In this document: piece after piece, positions 41,195 through 48,847 of the stretch | Layout: each line of letters starts with the position of its first letter | How positions within the stretch are numbered: position 1 is the first letter of the stretch | Origin: OPU3-GD-OMZ sp001901525 | GTDB lineage: Bacteria > Pseudomonadota > Gammaproteobacteria > Methylococcales > Methylomonadaceae | DNA length: 48,847 nt | Assembly: GCA_963981505.1 (NCBI GenBank) | Contig: CAXCEI010000008.1 | Span: 1-48,847 of the forward strand | Reading direction: 5' to 3' | Notes under the pieces: model-generated | The model's database searches: none | Seen by the model: only the letters and a program-made list of their open reading frames with translations | Told to the model about the DNA's origin: nothing | Program-made: the position numbers and the translations under genes

Positions 41195-42520
41195 ATGATC
41201 GTTACCGCTCAAATAAAACAATTAATAAGTACTGATGACGCATTCTCAGCTCAGCTAAAAACATTATTAGCCTGGGATCAAACCGAAGACCAATCGATCC
41301 ACCAAAAAGTGCTTCAAATCATTTCCACTGTTAGAAGCCAAGGCAATAGTGCGCTCCTTGAATATACCCACCAATTTGACCAAAACCATATCCACCATGC
41401 GAATGACCTTGAAATTCCAAGAACAGCCCTAAAAGCCGCCTGGGACACCCTGCCTAGCGACTGGTCTGATGCATTATCTGTGGCCGCTAAACGAATACGC
41501 CACTATGCTGAACACCAAAAACTACAATCCTGGCAGTACCAAGAAGCTGACGGCACCCGTTTAGGTCAACAAATTACCGCACTTAACCGGGTCGGTATCT
41601 ATGTGCCCGGCGGTAAAGCAGCCTACCCATCTTCCGTTCTGATGAATGCTATCCCGGCAAAAGTCGCGGGAGTCAATGAAATTGTAATGGTCACACCCAC
41701 ACCATCAGGCAACCAAAACACATTGGTATTAGCCGCTGCCTATCTGGCCGGTGTCGATCGTGTTTTTACTATTGGCGGCGCCCAGGCAATTGCCGCCTTA
41801 GCCTACGGTACAGAAACTATTCCTGCGGTAGATAAGATTGTCGGCCCGGGGAATATTTATGTCGCCACCGCCAAAAAACTTGTCTTCGGTCAAGTCGGAA
41901 TTGACATGATTGCCGGTCCGTCGGAAATACTCATTATCTGTGATGGTCAAAGCAACCCAGACTGGATTGCCATGGACTTATTTTCGCAAGCAGAACACGA
42001 CGAAGATGCTCAGGCTATTTTAATTTCCCCCGACGAAACTTTTCTCACCCAAGTCACCCAAAGTATTAATAAACTCCTACCCACCCTAGAAAGAGCAGAC
42101 ATTATCCGCAAGTCTCTTGGCTCAAGAGGCGCTCTCATTCATGTCCCTGATCTGAGTAAAGCAGTAGAAATCGCCAATATTATTGCACCTGAACACCTTG
42201 AACTATCCATCGAAAAACCTGAAGAGCTTGCCCCTCTCATTCACAATGCCGGTGCTATTTTCATGGGGCGTTATACCGCTGAAGCACTGGGCGACTATTG
42301 TGCCGGACCCAACCACGTACTACCCACCGCCGGAACAGCTAAGTTTTCCTCTCCACTGGGCGTTTATGACTTTCAAAAACGTACCAGTTTAATAAACTGT
42401 TCTGAATCAGGTGCAGACTCGCTGGGTCGTGTTGCTTCCGTTCTCGCTCGGGGTGAAAGCCTGACTGCGCATGCGCGATCAGCTGAATACCGAATTCTCA
42501 AAAAGAACCCTGAATTTTAA
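41195..42520 (+). CDS. hisD: Histidinol dehydrogenase
   Basis: A 441-residue zinc enzyme that oxidises histidinol to histidine in two steps. The chosen ATG 41195 (MIVTAQIKQLIST) lies just after the hisG stop; the frame is open further upstream inside hisG but without homology. Hallmarks are GIYVPGGKAAYPSSVLMNAI, DMIAGPSEILII, LFSQAEHDEDAQAILI and IAPEHLELS, and the zinc region GPNHVLPT. Length is typical. Confidence 0.97.
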   Translation: MIVTAQIKQLISTDDAFSAQLKTLLAWDQTEDQSIHQKVLQIISTVRSQGNSALLEYTHQFDQNHIHHANDLEIPRTALKAAWDTLPSDWSDALSVAAKRIRHYAEHQKLQSWQYQEADGTRLGQQITALNRVGIYVPGGKAAYPSSVLMNAIPAKVAGVNEIVMVTPTPSGNQNTLVLAAAYLAGVDRVFTIGGAQAIAALAYGTETIPAVDKIVGPGNIYVATAKKLVFGQVGIDMIAGPSEILIICDGQSNPDWIAMDLFSQAEHDEDAQAILISPDETFLTQVTQSINKLLPTLERADIIRKSLGSRGALIHVPDLSKAVEIANIIAPEHLELSIEKPEELAPLIHNAGAIFMGRYTAEALGDYCAGPNHVLPTAGTAKFSSPLGVYDFQKRTSLINCSESGADSLGRVASVLARGESLTAHARSAEYRILKKNPEF

Positions 42521-42557
42521 CCTGTAAAAACGAATCAGCTCTCACTTGTTATAAACC

Positions 42558-43661
42558 ATGAAAACCATCGAAAAATTAAGTACCGGTATTTTCCGCAAGA
42601 AAATTCTGGAAATGACCGCCTATCAAGTAGCCGAAGCGGATGGGTTCATCAAATTAGATGCCATGGAAAACCCCTATGGTTGGCCCAATGACTTAACTGA
42701 TGAATGGTTAAACACCCTAAGGACCTGTGAAATAAACCGTTACCCTGATCCTGACGCCCGTCAATTAAACAACAAACTCAGAGCCATGAATCAAATCCCG
42801 ACGGAGCTCGGGGTACTTCTCGGAAATGGCTCAGATGAGATTATCCAACTGTTATTAATGGCACTTACGCCCCATGCAACGGTCATGGCTCCAGACCCCA
42901 GCTTTGTCATGTACAAACAGATTAGTGACGGCTTAGACCTTAACTTTCATGCCATTCCATTACAAGCAAATAATTTTGCGCTTGATTTACCCTGCTTTCT
43001 CAAGGCTATTGAAGAAATAAAGCCTAAAGTTATTTTTCTGGCATACCCAAATAACCCAACCGGTAATTTGTTTAATGCCTCAGAGATACGGGAAATCCTT
43101 AATCATGCCCCTGGGTTGGTCATTATTGATGAGGCTTATGCCCCTTTTACTGATGCCACGTTCATGACTGAAATCTTACATTTCAACAACCTATTGGTTA
43201 TGCGTACCGTCTCCAAGTTAGGTTTAGCCGGACTGCGATTGGGCTATTTAGTGGGTCAAAACGAAATCATTAACCAACTGAACAAAATTCGTCTACCTTA
43301 TAACATCAACGTACTCACCCAAATCAGCACGCTCTTTGCGCTATCAAACTACGCTATTTTTGAGCAGCAAACCCAATTGATTTGCCAAGAAAGAACCACT
43401 CTAACGCAAGAACTCAAAAAAATGCCACAACTTGAGGTTTTTCCTAGCGACGCCAATTTCATTTTATTCCGGGTTTTAAATCACAGTGCAAGCGGACTTT
43501 TCACTTTTTTAAAAGAACAACAGGTTTTAATTAAAAGCCTTGCAAACCACAAAACTCCGTTAACTAATTGCTTGCGTGTGACTGTCGGTAAAGCAGAAGA
43601 AAACCAAGCTTTTTTAACGGCCTTATCCCAATACTTCATCGTTGTTGATCACACAGACTAA
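42558..43661 (+). CDS. hisC: Histidinol-phosphate aminotransferase
   Basis: A 367-residue PLP-dependent transaminase of the histidine pathway. N-terminal substrate stretch LDAMENPYGWP, GNGSDEIIQLLL (90-101), the NPTGN of the cofactor pocket (166-170), IIDEAYAPF (189-197) and the PLP lysine 220 in VSKLGLAGLRLG are all present. It follows hisD by 37 bases. It is somewhat diverged in the N-terminal residues, which match the HisC type of methanotrophs and relatives. Confidence 0.95.
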   Translation: MKTIEKLSTGIFRKKILEMTAYQVAEADGFIKLDAMENPYGWPNDLTDEWLNTLRTCEINRYPDPDARQLNNKLRAMNQIPTELGVLLGNGSDEIIQLLLMALTPHATVMAPDPSFVMYKQISDGLDLNFHAIPLQANNFALDLPCFLKAIEEIKPKVIFLAYPNNPTGNLFNASEIREILNHAPGLVIIDEAYAPFTDATFMTEILHFNNLLVMRTVSKLGLAGLRLGYLVGQNEIINQLNKIRLPYNINVLTQISTLFALSNYAIFEQQTQLICQERTTLTQELKKMPQLEVFPSDANFILFRVLNHSASGLFTFLKEQQVLIKSLANHKTPLTNCLRVTVGKAEENQAFLTALSQYFIVVDHTD

Positions 43662-43686
43662 TTTGGCTAAAAAAAAAGCTAATAAA

Positions 43687-43695
43687 TGCTATATT
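43687..43695 (+). promoter_or_regulatory. Extended -10 promoter of the petABC operon
   Basis: TGCTATATT fits the extended -10 pattern TGnTATAAT with one difference. No strong -35 is seen. It would start transcription near 43702, about 50 bases before petA. Confidence 0.5.
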
Positions 43696-43752
43696 AGACC
43701 GTTTTAAGCAAGTTGAACAATAACTGTGGATTTTCTTTAGGAGTGAGATGTA

Positions 43753-44337
43753 ATGAATAATTCAGGCGTAGACAAAACAAGACGCCAATTTCTTACCAAT
43801 GCCTTAACTGTTGTCGGTGCTGTGGGAACTGGGTTCGTAGCCGTTCCTTTTTTATCCCAAATGCAACCCAGCGTTAAAGCAAAAGCAACCGGGGCACCGG
43901 TTCAAGTTAGCCTCAGTAAACTGGAGCCTGGTCAATTAATACGTGTAGAATGGCGAGGAAAACCCGTTTGGATCCTGAACAGAACCAAAGCGGTTCTGAG
44001 TACATTAGCCCCTTTAGAGAGCGAATTGAGTGATCCAAACTCAACTGAATCGATTCAACCGCCAGCGGCTAAAAACGCAACCCGATCATTAAAACCGGAG
44101 GTGTTTGTTGCTATCGGACTTTGCACCCATCTGGGTTGCTCACCCACTTATCGTCCAGAAATTGCGCCAACCGACTTAGGAAAAGACTGGCAAGGCGGCT
44201 TCTTTTGTCCGTGTCATGGTTCTAAATTTGATATCGCCGGCCGAGTTTATAGCAGTATGCCTGCCCCTACAAATTTGGAAATACCGCCTTATCGATATAT
44301 TGATGATAATACCATCGTCATTGGCGAAAATGCTTAA
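43753..44337 (+). CDS. petA: Ubiquinol-cytochrome c reductase iron-sulfur (Rieske) subunit
   Basis: A 194-residue Rieske protein. The N-terminus has a Tat signal (KTRRQFLTNALTVVGAVG) that also anchors it in the membrane. The 2Fe-2S ligands are in CTHLGC (Cys124, His126) and CPCHGS (Cys152, His155), with a disulfide pair Cys129/Cys154. It takes electrons from quinol in the bc1 complex. A strong AGGAG ribosome-binding site lies 9 bases before ATG. The gene is the first of petABC. Confidence 0.97.
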   Translation: MNNSGVDKTRRQFLTNALTVVGAVGTGFVAVPFLSQMQPSVKAKATGAPVQVSLSKLEPGQLIRVEWRGKPVWILNRTKAVLSTLAPLESELSDPNSTESIQPPAAKNATRSLKPEVFVAIGLCTHLGCSPTYRPEIAPTDLGKDWQGGFFCPCHGSKFDIAGRVYSSMPAPTNLEIPPYRYIDDNTIVIGENA

Positions 44338-44349
44338 GGAGCCTAACGA

Positions 44350-45750
44350 ATGAATTCTCCACGTTTTAATAATTTTGTAAATTGGATTCTCGCACGGTTC
44401 CCATTAACCAAAGTATGGAATGAACACCTTGCCGAATACTATGCCCCCAAAAACTTCAATTTCTGGTATTTCTTTGGTTCCTTAGCATTATTGGTTTTAG
44501 TGAACCAATTTGCTACCGGCATCATGCTGACTATCAACTATAAGCCCGATGCAGCACTGGCCTTTGATTCGGTGGAATACATCATGCGCGATGTTGACTG
44601 GGGTTGGCTGATCCGCTATATGCATTCAACCGGCGCATCCGCTTTTTTTATTGTCGTTTACTTGCATATGTTTCGTGGGCTCCTGTATGGCTCATTTAAA
44701 AAACCAAGAGAGTTAGTCTGGATTTTCGGCATGTTAATCTACCTCTGCCTGATGGCAGAAGCCTTTATGGGCTATCTCCTTCCTTGGGGACAAATGTCCT
44801 ACTGGGGCGCTCAAGTCATCATCTCACTCTTTAGTGCTATTCCTATTATTGGTGAAGACCTTTCTTTGTGGATCAGAGGAGACTATGTCGTGGCCGATGC
44901 CACCTTAAATCGTTTCTTTGCCTTCCACGTTGCAGCAATTCCATTAGTGTTGGTTTTGTTGGTTTTTCTACATATTGTTGCACTTCATCAGGTGGGTTCT
45001 AACAATCCTGACGGTATTGAGATTAAAGAGAATAAAGGTCCAGACGGAATACCTGTCGATGGCATTCCTTTTCACCCTTATTACACCGTTAAAGATATTG
45101 TTGGCGTGAGTGTATTTATCTTCTTTTTTGCAGTGGTACTCTTTTATATGCCGGAACTTGAAGGCTATTTTCTTGAACATGCCAATTTCATACCGGCAGA
45201 CCCGCTGCAAACACCGGAACACATTGCACCGCTGTGGTACTTTACGCCGTTCTACGCTATTTTACGCGCAGTACCCGATAAATTTGCCGGTGTCCTTGCG
45301 ATGGGTGGCGCTATTTTCGTTTTATTTCTACTGCCTTGGCTTGATACGGTCAAAGTTAAATCGATACGTTATCGGGGTGGAATATACAAAAAAGCATTAT
45401 TCCTTTTTGTCATTAGCTTTTTTGGTCTGGGTTATCTTGGAATGCAAGCACCGACACCCAGTGCTACGATTGCAGCCCGCGTGTTAACTGTCATCTATTT
45501 TTCATTTTTCCTATTAATGCCAATTTATACGCGTTGGGAAAAATTTAAAACCGTTCCCAAACGTCTGACATCAAACGACTCGCTAGGGAGTAAGATACCG
45601 TTAATAAAACAAGCGGTTTCCGACATCACACAAGATACTGTTGTGACCACTAAAAGTGGAAAAACCCTCCATCTAAAAACACCTAACCCTAGTGGCCTAC
45701 GTAACGCAAGCGTTGATTTGGCCAAAAAAATGAAAGATAGCCTAGATTAA
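44350..45750 (+). CDS. petB: Cytochrome b of the bc1 complex
   Basis: A 466-residue membrane protein. Heme-ligand helices carry IRYMHSTGASAFFIVVYLHM and FFAFHVAAIPLVLVLLVFLHI; the LPWGQMSYWGAQVI stretch lines the quinol site. The Qo motif reads PLWY where many bacteria have PEWY, a variant also common in gammaproteobacteria. Length is slightly above the usual 400-430 because of a hydrophilic C-terminal tail. It starts 12 bases after petA, and petC begins 1 base after its stop. Confidence 0.96.
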   Translation: MNSPRFNNFVNWILARFPLTKVWNEHLAEYYAPKNFNFWYFFGSLALLVLVNQFATGIMLTINYKPDAALAFDSVEYIMRDVDWGWLIRYMHSTGASAFFIVVYLHMFRGLLYGSFKKPRELVWIFGMLIYLCLMAEAFMGYLLPWGQMSYWGAQVIISLFSAIPIIGEDLSLWIRGDYVVADATLNRFFAFHVAAIPLVLVLLVFLHIVALHQVGSNNPDGIEIKENKGPDGIPVDGIPFHPYYTVKDIVGVSVFIFFFAVVLFYMPELEGYFLEHANFIPADPLQTPEHIAPLWYFTPFYAILRAVPDKFAGVLAMGGAIFVLFLLPWLDTVKVKSIRYRGGIYKKALFLFVISFFGLGYLGMQAPTPSATIAARVLTVIYFSFFLLMPIYTRWEKFKTVPKRLTSNDSLGSKIPLIKQAVSDITQDTVVTTKSGKTLHLKTPNPSGLRNASVDLAKKMKDSLD

Positions 45751-45751
45751 T

Positions 45752-46471
45752 ATGAAAACATTATTAACTGTTATATTTTCCTTGTTCGCTTTCACCTGTT
45801 CTGCAAGTGGAAAGACTGAACTCATGCACGCCAATATTGACCTGAGCGATAACACCTCTCTCAAACGTGGTGCTGAACATTACGTCACGTATTGCTTGGG
45901 TTGTCATTCTGCAAAACATATTCGTTACTTACGAATAGCAGAAGATTTTGAACTAAACCAAGATGTTGTTTTAAAAGATATCGCACCTGTAGGCGCGAGT
46001 ATTTATGACTCAATGCTGTCAGCAATGGATAAGCATGATTCTAATATCTGGTTTGGAACTGTACCACCTGACCTATCCCTTATAGCCCGCTCACGCGGCT
46101 CTGATTGGCTCTATACGTATTTGAAAAGTTTTTACCGTGATGACACCAAAACGCACGGCACAAACAATGCTCTTTTTAAAGATGTGGGCATGCCTAATGT
46201 CTTATGGAAACTACAAGGTCAGCAAATTGCGCACTATACCCTTGAGGGAGAGAATAAAGTCATCAATTCACTGAGTTTAGAACGTCCGGGTGAATTGAGT
46301 CCGAGTGAATTTGATGTTGTCGTGACTGACTTAGTTAACTTTTTAGAATATGTCGGCGAACCTGCAAAATTAAAACGCCAACAAATGGGCAAATATGTTC
46401 TCTTTTTTATTCTGATTATTGGCTTTATTGGTTATTTACTAAAAAAAGAATATTGGAAAGATATCCACTAA
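45752..46471 (+). CDS. petC: Cytochrome c1 of the bc1 complex
   Basis: A 239-residue protein. A signal peptide (MKTLLTVIFSLFAFTCSASG) is followed by the heme-binding CLGCH (48-52). DVGMPNVLWKLQGQQ is a family hallmark near the axial Met, and a C-terminal membrane helix (YVLFFILIIGFIGYLL) anchors it on the periplasmic side. It passes electrons from the Rieske centre to a soluble cytochrome. It closes the petABC operon. Confidence 0.96.
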   Translation: MKTLLTVIFSLFAFTCSASGKTELMHANIDLSDNTSLKRGAEHYVTYCLGCHSAKHIRYLRIAEDFELNQDVVLKDIAPVGASIYDSMLSAMDKHDSNIWFGTVPPDLSLIARSRGSDWLYTYLKSFYRDDTKTHGTNNALFKDVGMPNVLWKLQGQQIAHYTLEGENKVINSLSLERPGELSPSEFDVVVTDLVNFLEYVGEPAKLKRQQMGKYVLFFILIIGFIGYLLKKEYWKDIH

Positions 46472-46513
46472 TTCAATCAGTAATTATCAGCCTTTAACGG
46501 TAAGACTATAAAC

Positions 46514-46555
46514 AACTGAATGTTTCTGAGACCTTAACCACAGAGACATTCAGTT
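46514..46555 (+). terminator. Strong hairpin after petC
   Basis: AACTGAATGT and ACATTCAGTT form a perfect 10-bp stem, extended by TTCTG/CAGAG to 15 bp with a 12-base loop. Only a weak T-rich tail (AGTTTCATTATTT) follows, so it may terminate poorly or stabilise the pet mRNA end. Confidence 0.55.
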
Positions 46556-46659
46556 AGTTTCATTATTTAAACGCTGCATGCGTGAGATTTCTATGACTAT
46601 AGGATCTTCAAGCCAAGCCACACCACACACCCGCCAACAACAGAGGCCAACTTAAACGG

Positions 46660-47286
46660 ATGACAAATTACCATACTTCTGGGATGACACTGATTTCACC
46701 GGATGACTGCATCTGGAGTCAAAGTACCCGCATGGTCATTTATGAAAAACAAATCCCAATAGAATTAAAATTCTATGATGCCAATAATCCCCCTGATTAT
46801 CTACTGGAACTCAACCCGAATGCGTTAAGCCCGACACTCATTGACAAAGAACTGATTCTCTATCATGCGACTATTATTATGGAATATCTGGAGGAACGTT
46901 TTCCTCAACCGGCACTTAATAAAATGGACCCCATTTCCAAGGCAAACAACCGTATGATTATTAAACGCATCTCTGATGACTGGTGTCAGTTACTGGAAGC
47001 TATTTTATACCGTCCTGAAGATCCACAGCAATCCAAGAAGTTTCTAACTGAGAGTCTGCTTTCGTCAGTGCCACTGTTCCGAGCCAAAAAATACTTCATG
47101 AGCGATTCGTTCACACTCATTGATTGTATTTTAGCGACCCTGCTTTGGCGTCTTCCAAAGCTTGGCATCCCCATTTTTGATCATTCACCTGATATTAAAA
47201 ACTATGCACAACGCCTATTTTCTAGGCCATCATTTAAAGACAGTTTAAGTCGAACAGAAAGAAAATTAGGCGATTTTAATTTATGA
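46660..47286 (+). CDS. sspA: Stringent starvation protein A
   Basis: A 208-residue protein with a glutathione-transferase fold: an N-terminal thioredoxin-like part (MVIYEKQIPIELKFYDANNP, LNPNALSPTLID, YHATIIMEYLEERFPQP) and a C-terminal helical domain (FTLIDCILATLLWRLPKLG). It lacks an obvious catalytic Cys and acts on RNA polymerase in stress. The order petABC-sspA-sspB is conserved in gammaproteobacteria. The start is ATG 46660; an ATG at 46684 is also possible. sspB overlaps its stop by 4 bases. Confidence 0.93.
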   Translation: MTNYHTSGMTLISPDDCIWSQSTRMVIYEKQIPIELKFYDANNPPDYLLELNPNALSPTLIDKELILYHATIIMEYLEERFPQPALNKMDPISKANNRMIIKRISDDWCQLLEAILYRPEDPQQSKKFLTESLLSSVPLFRAKKYFMSDSFTLIDCILATLLWRLPKLGIPIFDHSPDIKNYAQRLFSRPSFKDSLSRTERKLGDFNL

Positions 47287-47654
47287 AAGACCTCAAACCG
47301 TACTTAATTAGAGCGATTAACGAATGGATTAACGACAATGCCTTAACGCCCCATTTAATGGTTGACGCAGAAGTTTCCGGCACTATTGTACCAACCGATT
47401 ACATTGAAGAAGGTAAGATCATTCTCAATTTACGCCCCAGCGCAATTAATAACTTAACCATCGCTAACGAGCACCTTGAATTTAACGCCAGTTTTAATGG
47501 CCAACCCATGAAGGTTTTTGTACCCATCGATGCTGTCATTGGGCTTTATGCCAAAGAAAATGGCAAAGGAATGTTCTTTGATCCGACAGAAGATAATGAC
47601 AAAAAACCGCCAGAACCCCCAAAAAAAACAAACCCCTTACGCGTTGTCAAATAG
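47283..47654 (+). CDS. sspB: ClpXP protease specificity-enhancing factor SspB
   Basis: A 123-residue adaptor that delivers ssrA-tagged proteins to ClpXP. The substrate-binding domain fills about the first 95 residues (PHLMVDAEVSGTIVPTDYIE, ILNLRPSAINNLTI, ARFNG-like SFNGQPMKVFVP). A Pro- and Lys-rich linker leads to the C-terminal LRVVK, the ClpX-binding tail, identical to that of E. coli. The start overlaps the sspA stop by 4 bases (ATGA). Its substrate tag is encoded by ssrA in this window. Confidence 0.95.
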   Translation: MKDLKPYLIRAINEWINDNALTPHLMVDAEVSGTIVPTDYIEEGKIILNLRPSAINNLTIANEHLEFNASFNGQPMKVFVPIDAVIGLYAKENGKGMFFDPTEDNDKKPPEPPKKTNPLRVVK

Positions 47655-47692
47655 ATAACGTAACTCGGAAAGAATACCTCAGTAAAACCTAC

Positions 47693-48022
47693 TTACTTTC
47701 CATCGGGTTGATATATTTTAGAAACCTTTGCAGAACTGTTACTCTCCTTGTTCCCAGCAATAATTTTTGCCGTCCCTCTTTTTTTAACCTGATCAATCCG
47801 AATAATTTCATGCATCGGAATAAAGGACTGACTCACACCTTCAAATTCATTTCGAAGCTTTTCTTCTGAGGGGTCAATAACAATGGCACTTTTTTCACCA
47901 AAAACAAAATCTTCAACAATCACAAATCCGTACAAGTCTCCTTGATACACATGTTTAACATAGATCTCATAGACCTCTTGTTGATTAAAAAAAGTAACTT
48001 TATAAAGATGTTTATCGGACAT
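47693..48022 (-). CDS. DUF1820-family protein
   Basis: A 109-residue protein beginning MSDKHLYKVTFFNQQEVYEI; the frame is open to 48088 but residues before this Met look non-coding. The blocks YVKHVYQGDLYGFVIVEDFV, VIDPSEEKLRNEFEGV and IPMHEIIRIDQVKKRGTAKI are the conserved features of DUF1820, a small cytoplasmic family of gammaproteobacteria. Function unknown. It converges with sspB and is 77 bases from the YtoQ gene upstream. No clear ribosome-binding site is seen at this start. Confidence 0.8.
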   Translation of the reverse strand: MSDKHLYKVTFFNQQEVYEIYVKHVYQGDLYGFVIVEDFVFGEKSAIVIDPSEEKLRNEFEGVSQSFIPMHEIIRIDQVKKRGTAKIIAGNKESNSSAKVSKIYQPDGK

Positions 48023-48099
48023 AAAAATTTTTGAGGAAAAAATAAGAGTAAGAATGTGAAAAAATTTGACGCTACCCCGCCAATTCAATAAAACCGAAG

Positions 48100-48543
48100 T
48101 CAGGCTTGAGAAATATACCGAATGATTTCTACAATTTGTTGAGGGGTTTCAGTAACCGCTAAGGCAGCACCGTCAATTTCCTTCAGCGCATGCGTTAACT
48201 CAGGCGCATGCAATGTAATTAACGGCTTTCCCAAACCAATGGCCAGCCCTGCATCAAAAGCTGCATTCCATTGCCGGTATTTATCTCCAAAACGAACCAC
48301 AACAAAATCTGCCCTTTTAATCAAGCTCGTAGTACGAAGAGCGTTAATTTTTGCCGCTTTGTGATCTTTCCAAAAGGGATTATCTTCCGCACCCAAGATA
48401 TCGACGCCAACATTATCACTGTCCTCATGATCCGTCACGGGGCTGAATACTTTAGTATCTAAATCATAACCATCCAAACCGACTTGAATTTGCTCTCGCC
48501 AATTTGAATGAATTTCACCCGAAAGATAAATACTGTATGTCAT
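48100..48543 (-). CDS. YtoQ-family protein
   Basis: A 147-residue protein of the YtoQ family (TIGR03646). Typical stretches are IYLSGEIHSNWREQIQVGL, VFSPVTDHEDSDNVGVDILG, LIKRADFVVVRFGDKYRQWN and AFDAGLAIGLGKPLI. The fold resembles nucleoside 2-deoxyribosyltransferase-like proteins, with ADFVVVRFG as the central strand. No activity is established. It is followed by the DUF1820 gene on the same strand. Confidence 0.85.
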   Translation of the reverse strand: MTYSIYLSGEIHSNWREQIQVGLDGYDLDTKVFSPVTDHEDSDNVGVDILGAEDNPFWKDHKAAKINALRTTSLIKRADFVVVRFGDKYRQWNAAFDAGLAIGLGKPLITLHAPELTHALKEIDGAALAVTETPQQIVEIIRYISQA

Positions 48544-48617
48544 AAAATAGCCTAACGTTGCAATTTTATCATTATACGCGAATAGATTACCCGGATCCCA
48601 GCTATGTTCTTCAAAGG

Positions 48618-48847
48618 TTATTGTTTCTTGTGCAAAAACCCTACATTTTTGGGTATTAACAACACCGTAATCTTATTTAATCCATTGCGATAAGATGTAG
48701 TAGTGTCATTACCAAGGGAAACTGTCGGACTAATTACCGGGGTCGCCACTTTATACTTTTTTGTTAGCTGCATTGAATCAATGCACTCGGGTAATCTCAT
48801 CGAAATTACGACCCGTCGTCATAGGATAAACCAATATTAATTTAATC
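48618..48847 (-). pseudogene. Decayed 3' end of a 1-Cys peroxiredoxin (Prx6/AhpC-TSA family) gene, runs off the right edge
   Basis: From 48846 leftward the minus strand encodes ILVYPMTTGRNFDEITRV, then a stop. One frame over it continues IDSMQLTKKYKVATPV. Joined, these match the C-terminal part of Prx6-type peroxiredoxins. One extra base near 48782-48785 breaks the frame (CGAGTGCATT for CGAGTCATT). After VATPV the expected NW-PGD segment is missing, and the tail (IISPTVS-like, then NGLNKI, LLIP) only loosely follows the family before a stop at 48618. Two independent lesions argue for a decayed gene rather than a read error. The N-terminal part lies right of the window. Confidence 0.7.

Noticed and set aside
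45211..45260. PLWY in place of PEWY at the cytochrome b Qo site as a mutation
   Set aside because: Variants of the second residue are common in gammaproteobacterial cytochrome b, so it is probably normal.
48023..48088. A 22-residue longer DUF1820 protein
   Set aside because: The extra part does not match the family, which starts at MSDKHLYKV-like sequence.
1..48847. CRISPR arrays, tRNA or rRNA genes, insertion sequences
   Set aside because: No regular direct repeats with spacers, cloverleaf genes, rRNA-like stretches or transposase genes were noticed on reading both strands; this is by eye and not a computed search.

Overview
The window looks like a chromosome segment of a methylotrophic gammaproteobacterium, most likely a type I methanotroph (Methylococcales) or a close relative. 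Two things point there. First, a large block (about 6.4-19.6 kb) encodes formaldehyde-activating enzyme (Fae), methenyl-H4MPT cyclohydrolase (Mch) and many biosynthesis genes for tetrahydromethanopterin and a methanofuran-type cofactor. Second, the rest follows gammaproteobacterial gene order: yrbG-kdsD-kdsC-lptC-lptA-lptB-rpoN-hpf-rapZ, mlaFED-B-murA, hisG-hisD-hisC, petABC-sspA-sspB and minCDE. No methane or methanol oxidation gene is present, so the exact lineage is inferred.

Layout. 1-1058: the N-terminal part of a tyrosine recombinase running off the left edge, directly downstream of the tmRNA gene ssrA (1147-1523, minus). This is a typical island boundary in ssrA. 1.6-6.4 kb: a HAD hydrolase, two overlapping membrane-associated GTPase genes and a small lipoprotein. 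6.4-12.1 kb: a DUF2959 protein, an MfnE-like kinase, pabB, an MfnF-like protein, an MfnD-like ATP-grasp ligase and a divergent HisA/HisF-family gene. 12.1-12.8 kb: fae as its own unit. 13.0-19.5 kb: a tight minus-strand operon of nucleotidyltransferase, HAD phosphatase, beta-RFAP synthase, ATP-grasp, mch, RimK-like ATP-grasp and a CitG-like protein. 19.9-22.9 kb: pntAB transhydrogenase. 22.9-25.4 kb: a periplasmic rhodanese and thiC with a TPP riboswitch. 25.7-27.5 kb: minCDE. 27.5-36.7 kb: mgtE, rapZ, hpf, rpoN, the lpt/kds genes and a Ca/Na exchanger (minus strand). 36.8-43.7 kb: mla genes, murA and hisGDC (plus). 43.7-47.7 kb: the cytochrome bc1 operon and sspAB. 47.7-48.8 kb: a DUF1820 protein, a YtoQ protein and the decayed 3' end of a 1-Cys peroxiredoxin gene.

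How it fits together. PabB supplies p-aminobenzoate. Beta-RFAP synthase condenses it with phosphoribosyl pyrophosphate. The neighbouring HAD, CitG-like, HisA-like, nucleotidyltransferase and ATP-grasp proteins are good candidates for the later steps of the pterin cofactor. MfnD/E/F-like proteins point to a methanofuran-type cofactor. Fae and Mch use the finished pterin cofactor to oxidise formaldehyde. PntAB (NADPH) and the bc1 complex handle the reductant.

The most interesting items are the assignable but unproven cofactor-tailoring genes (CitG-like, HAD, COG1665-type nucleotidyltransferase, HisA-like), an LptA enlarged by internal repeats, a possible 43-codon N-terminal extension of Fae, the ssrA-targeted island edge, the overlapping GTPase pair, and conserved clusters that lack ptsN, mlaC and ibaG.
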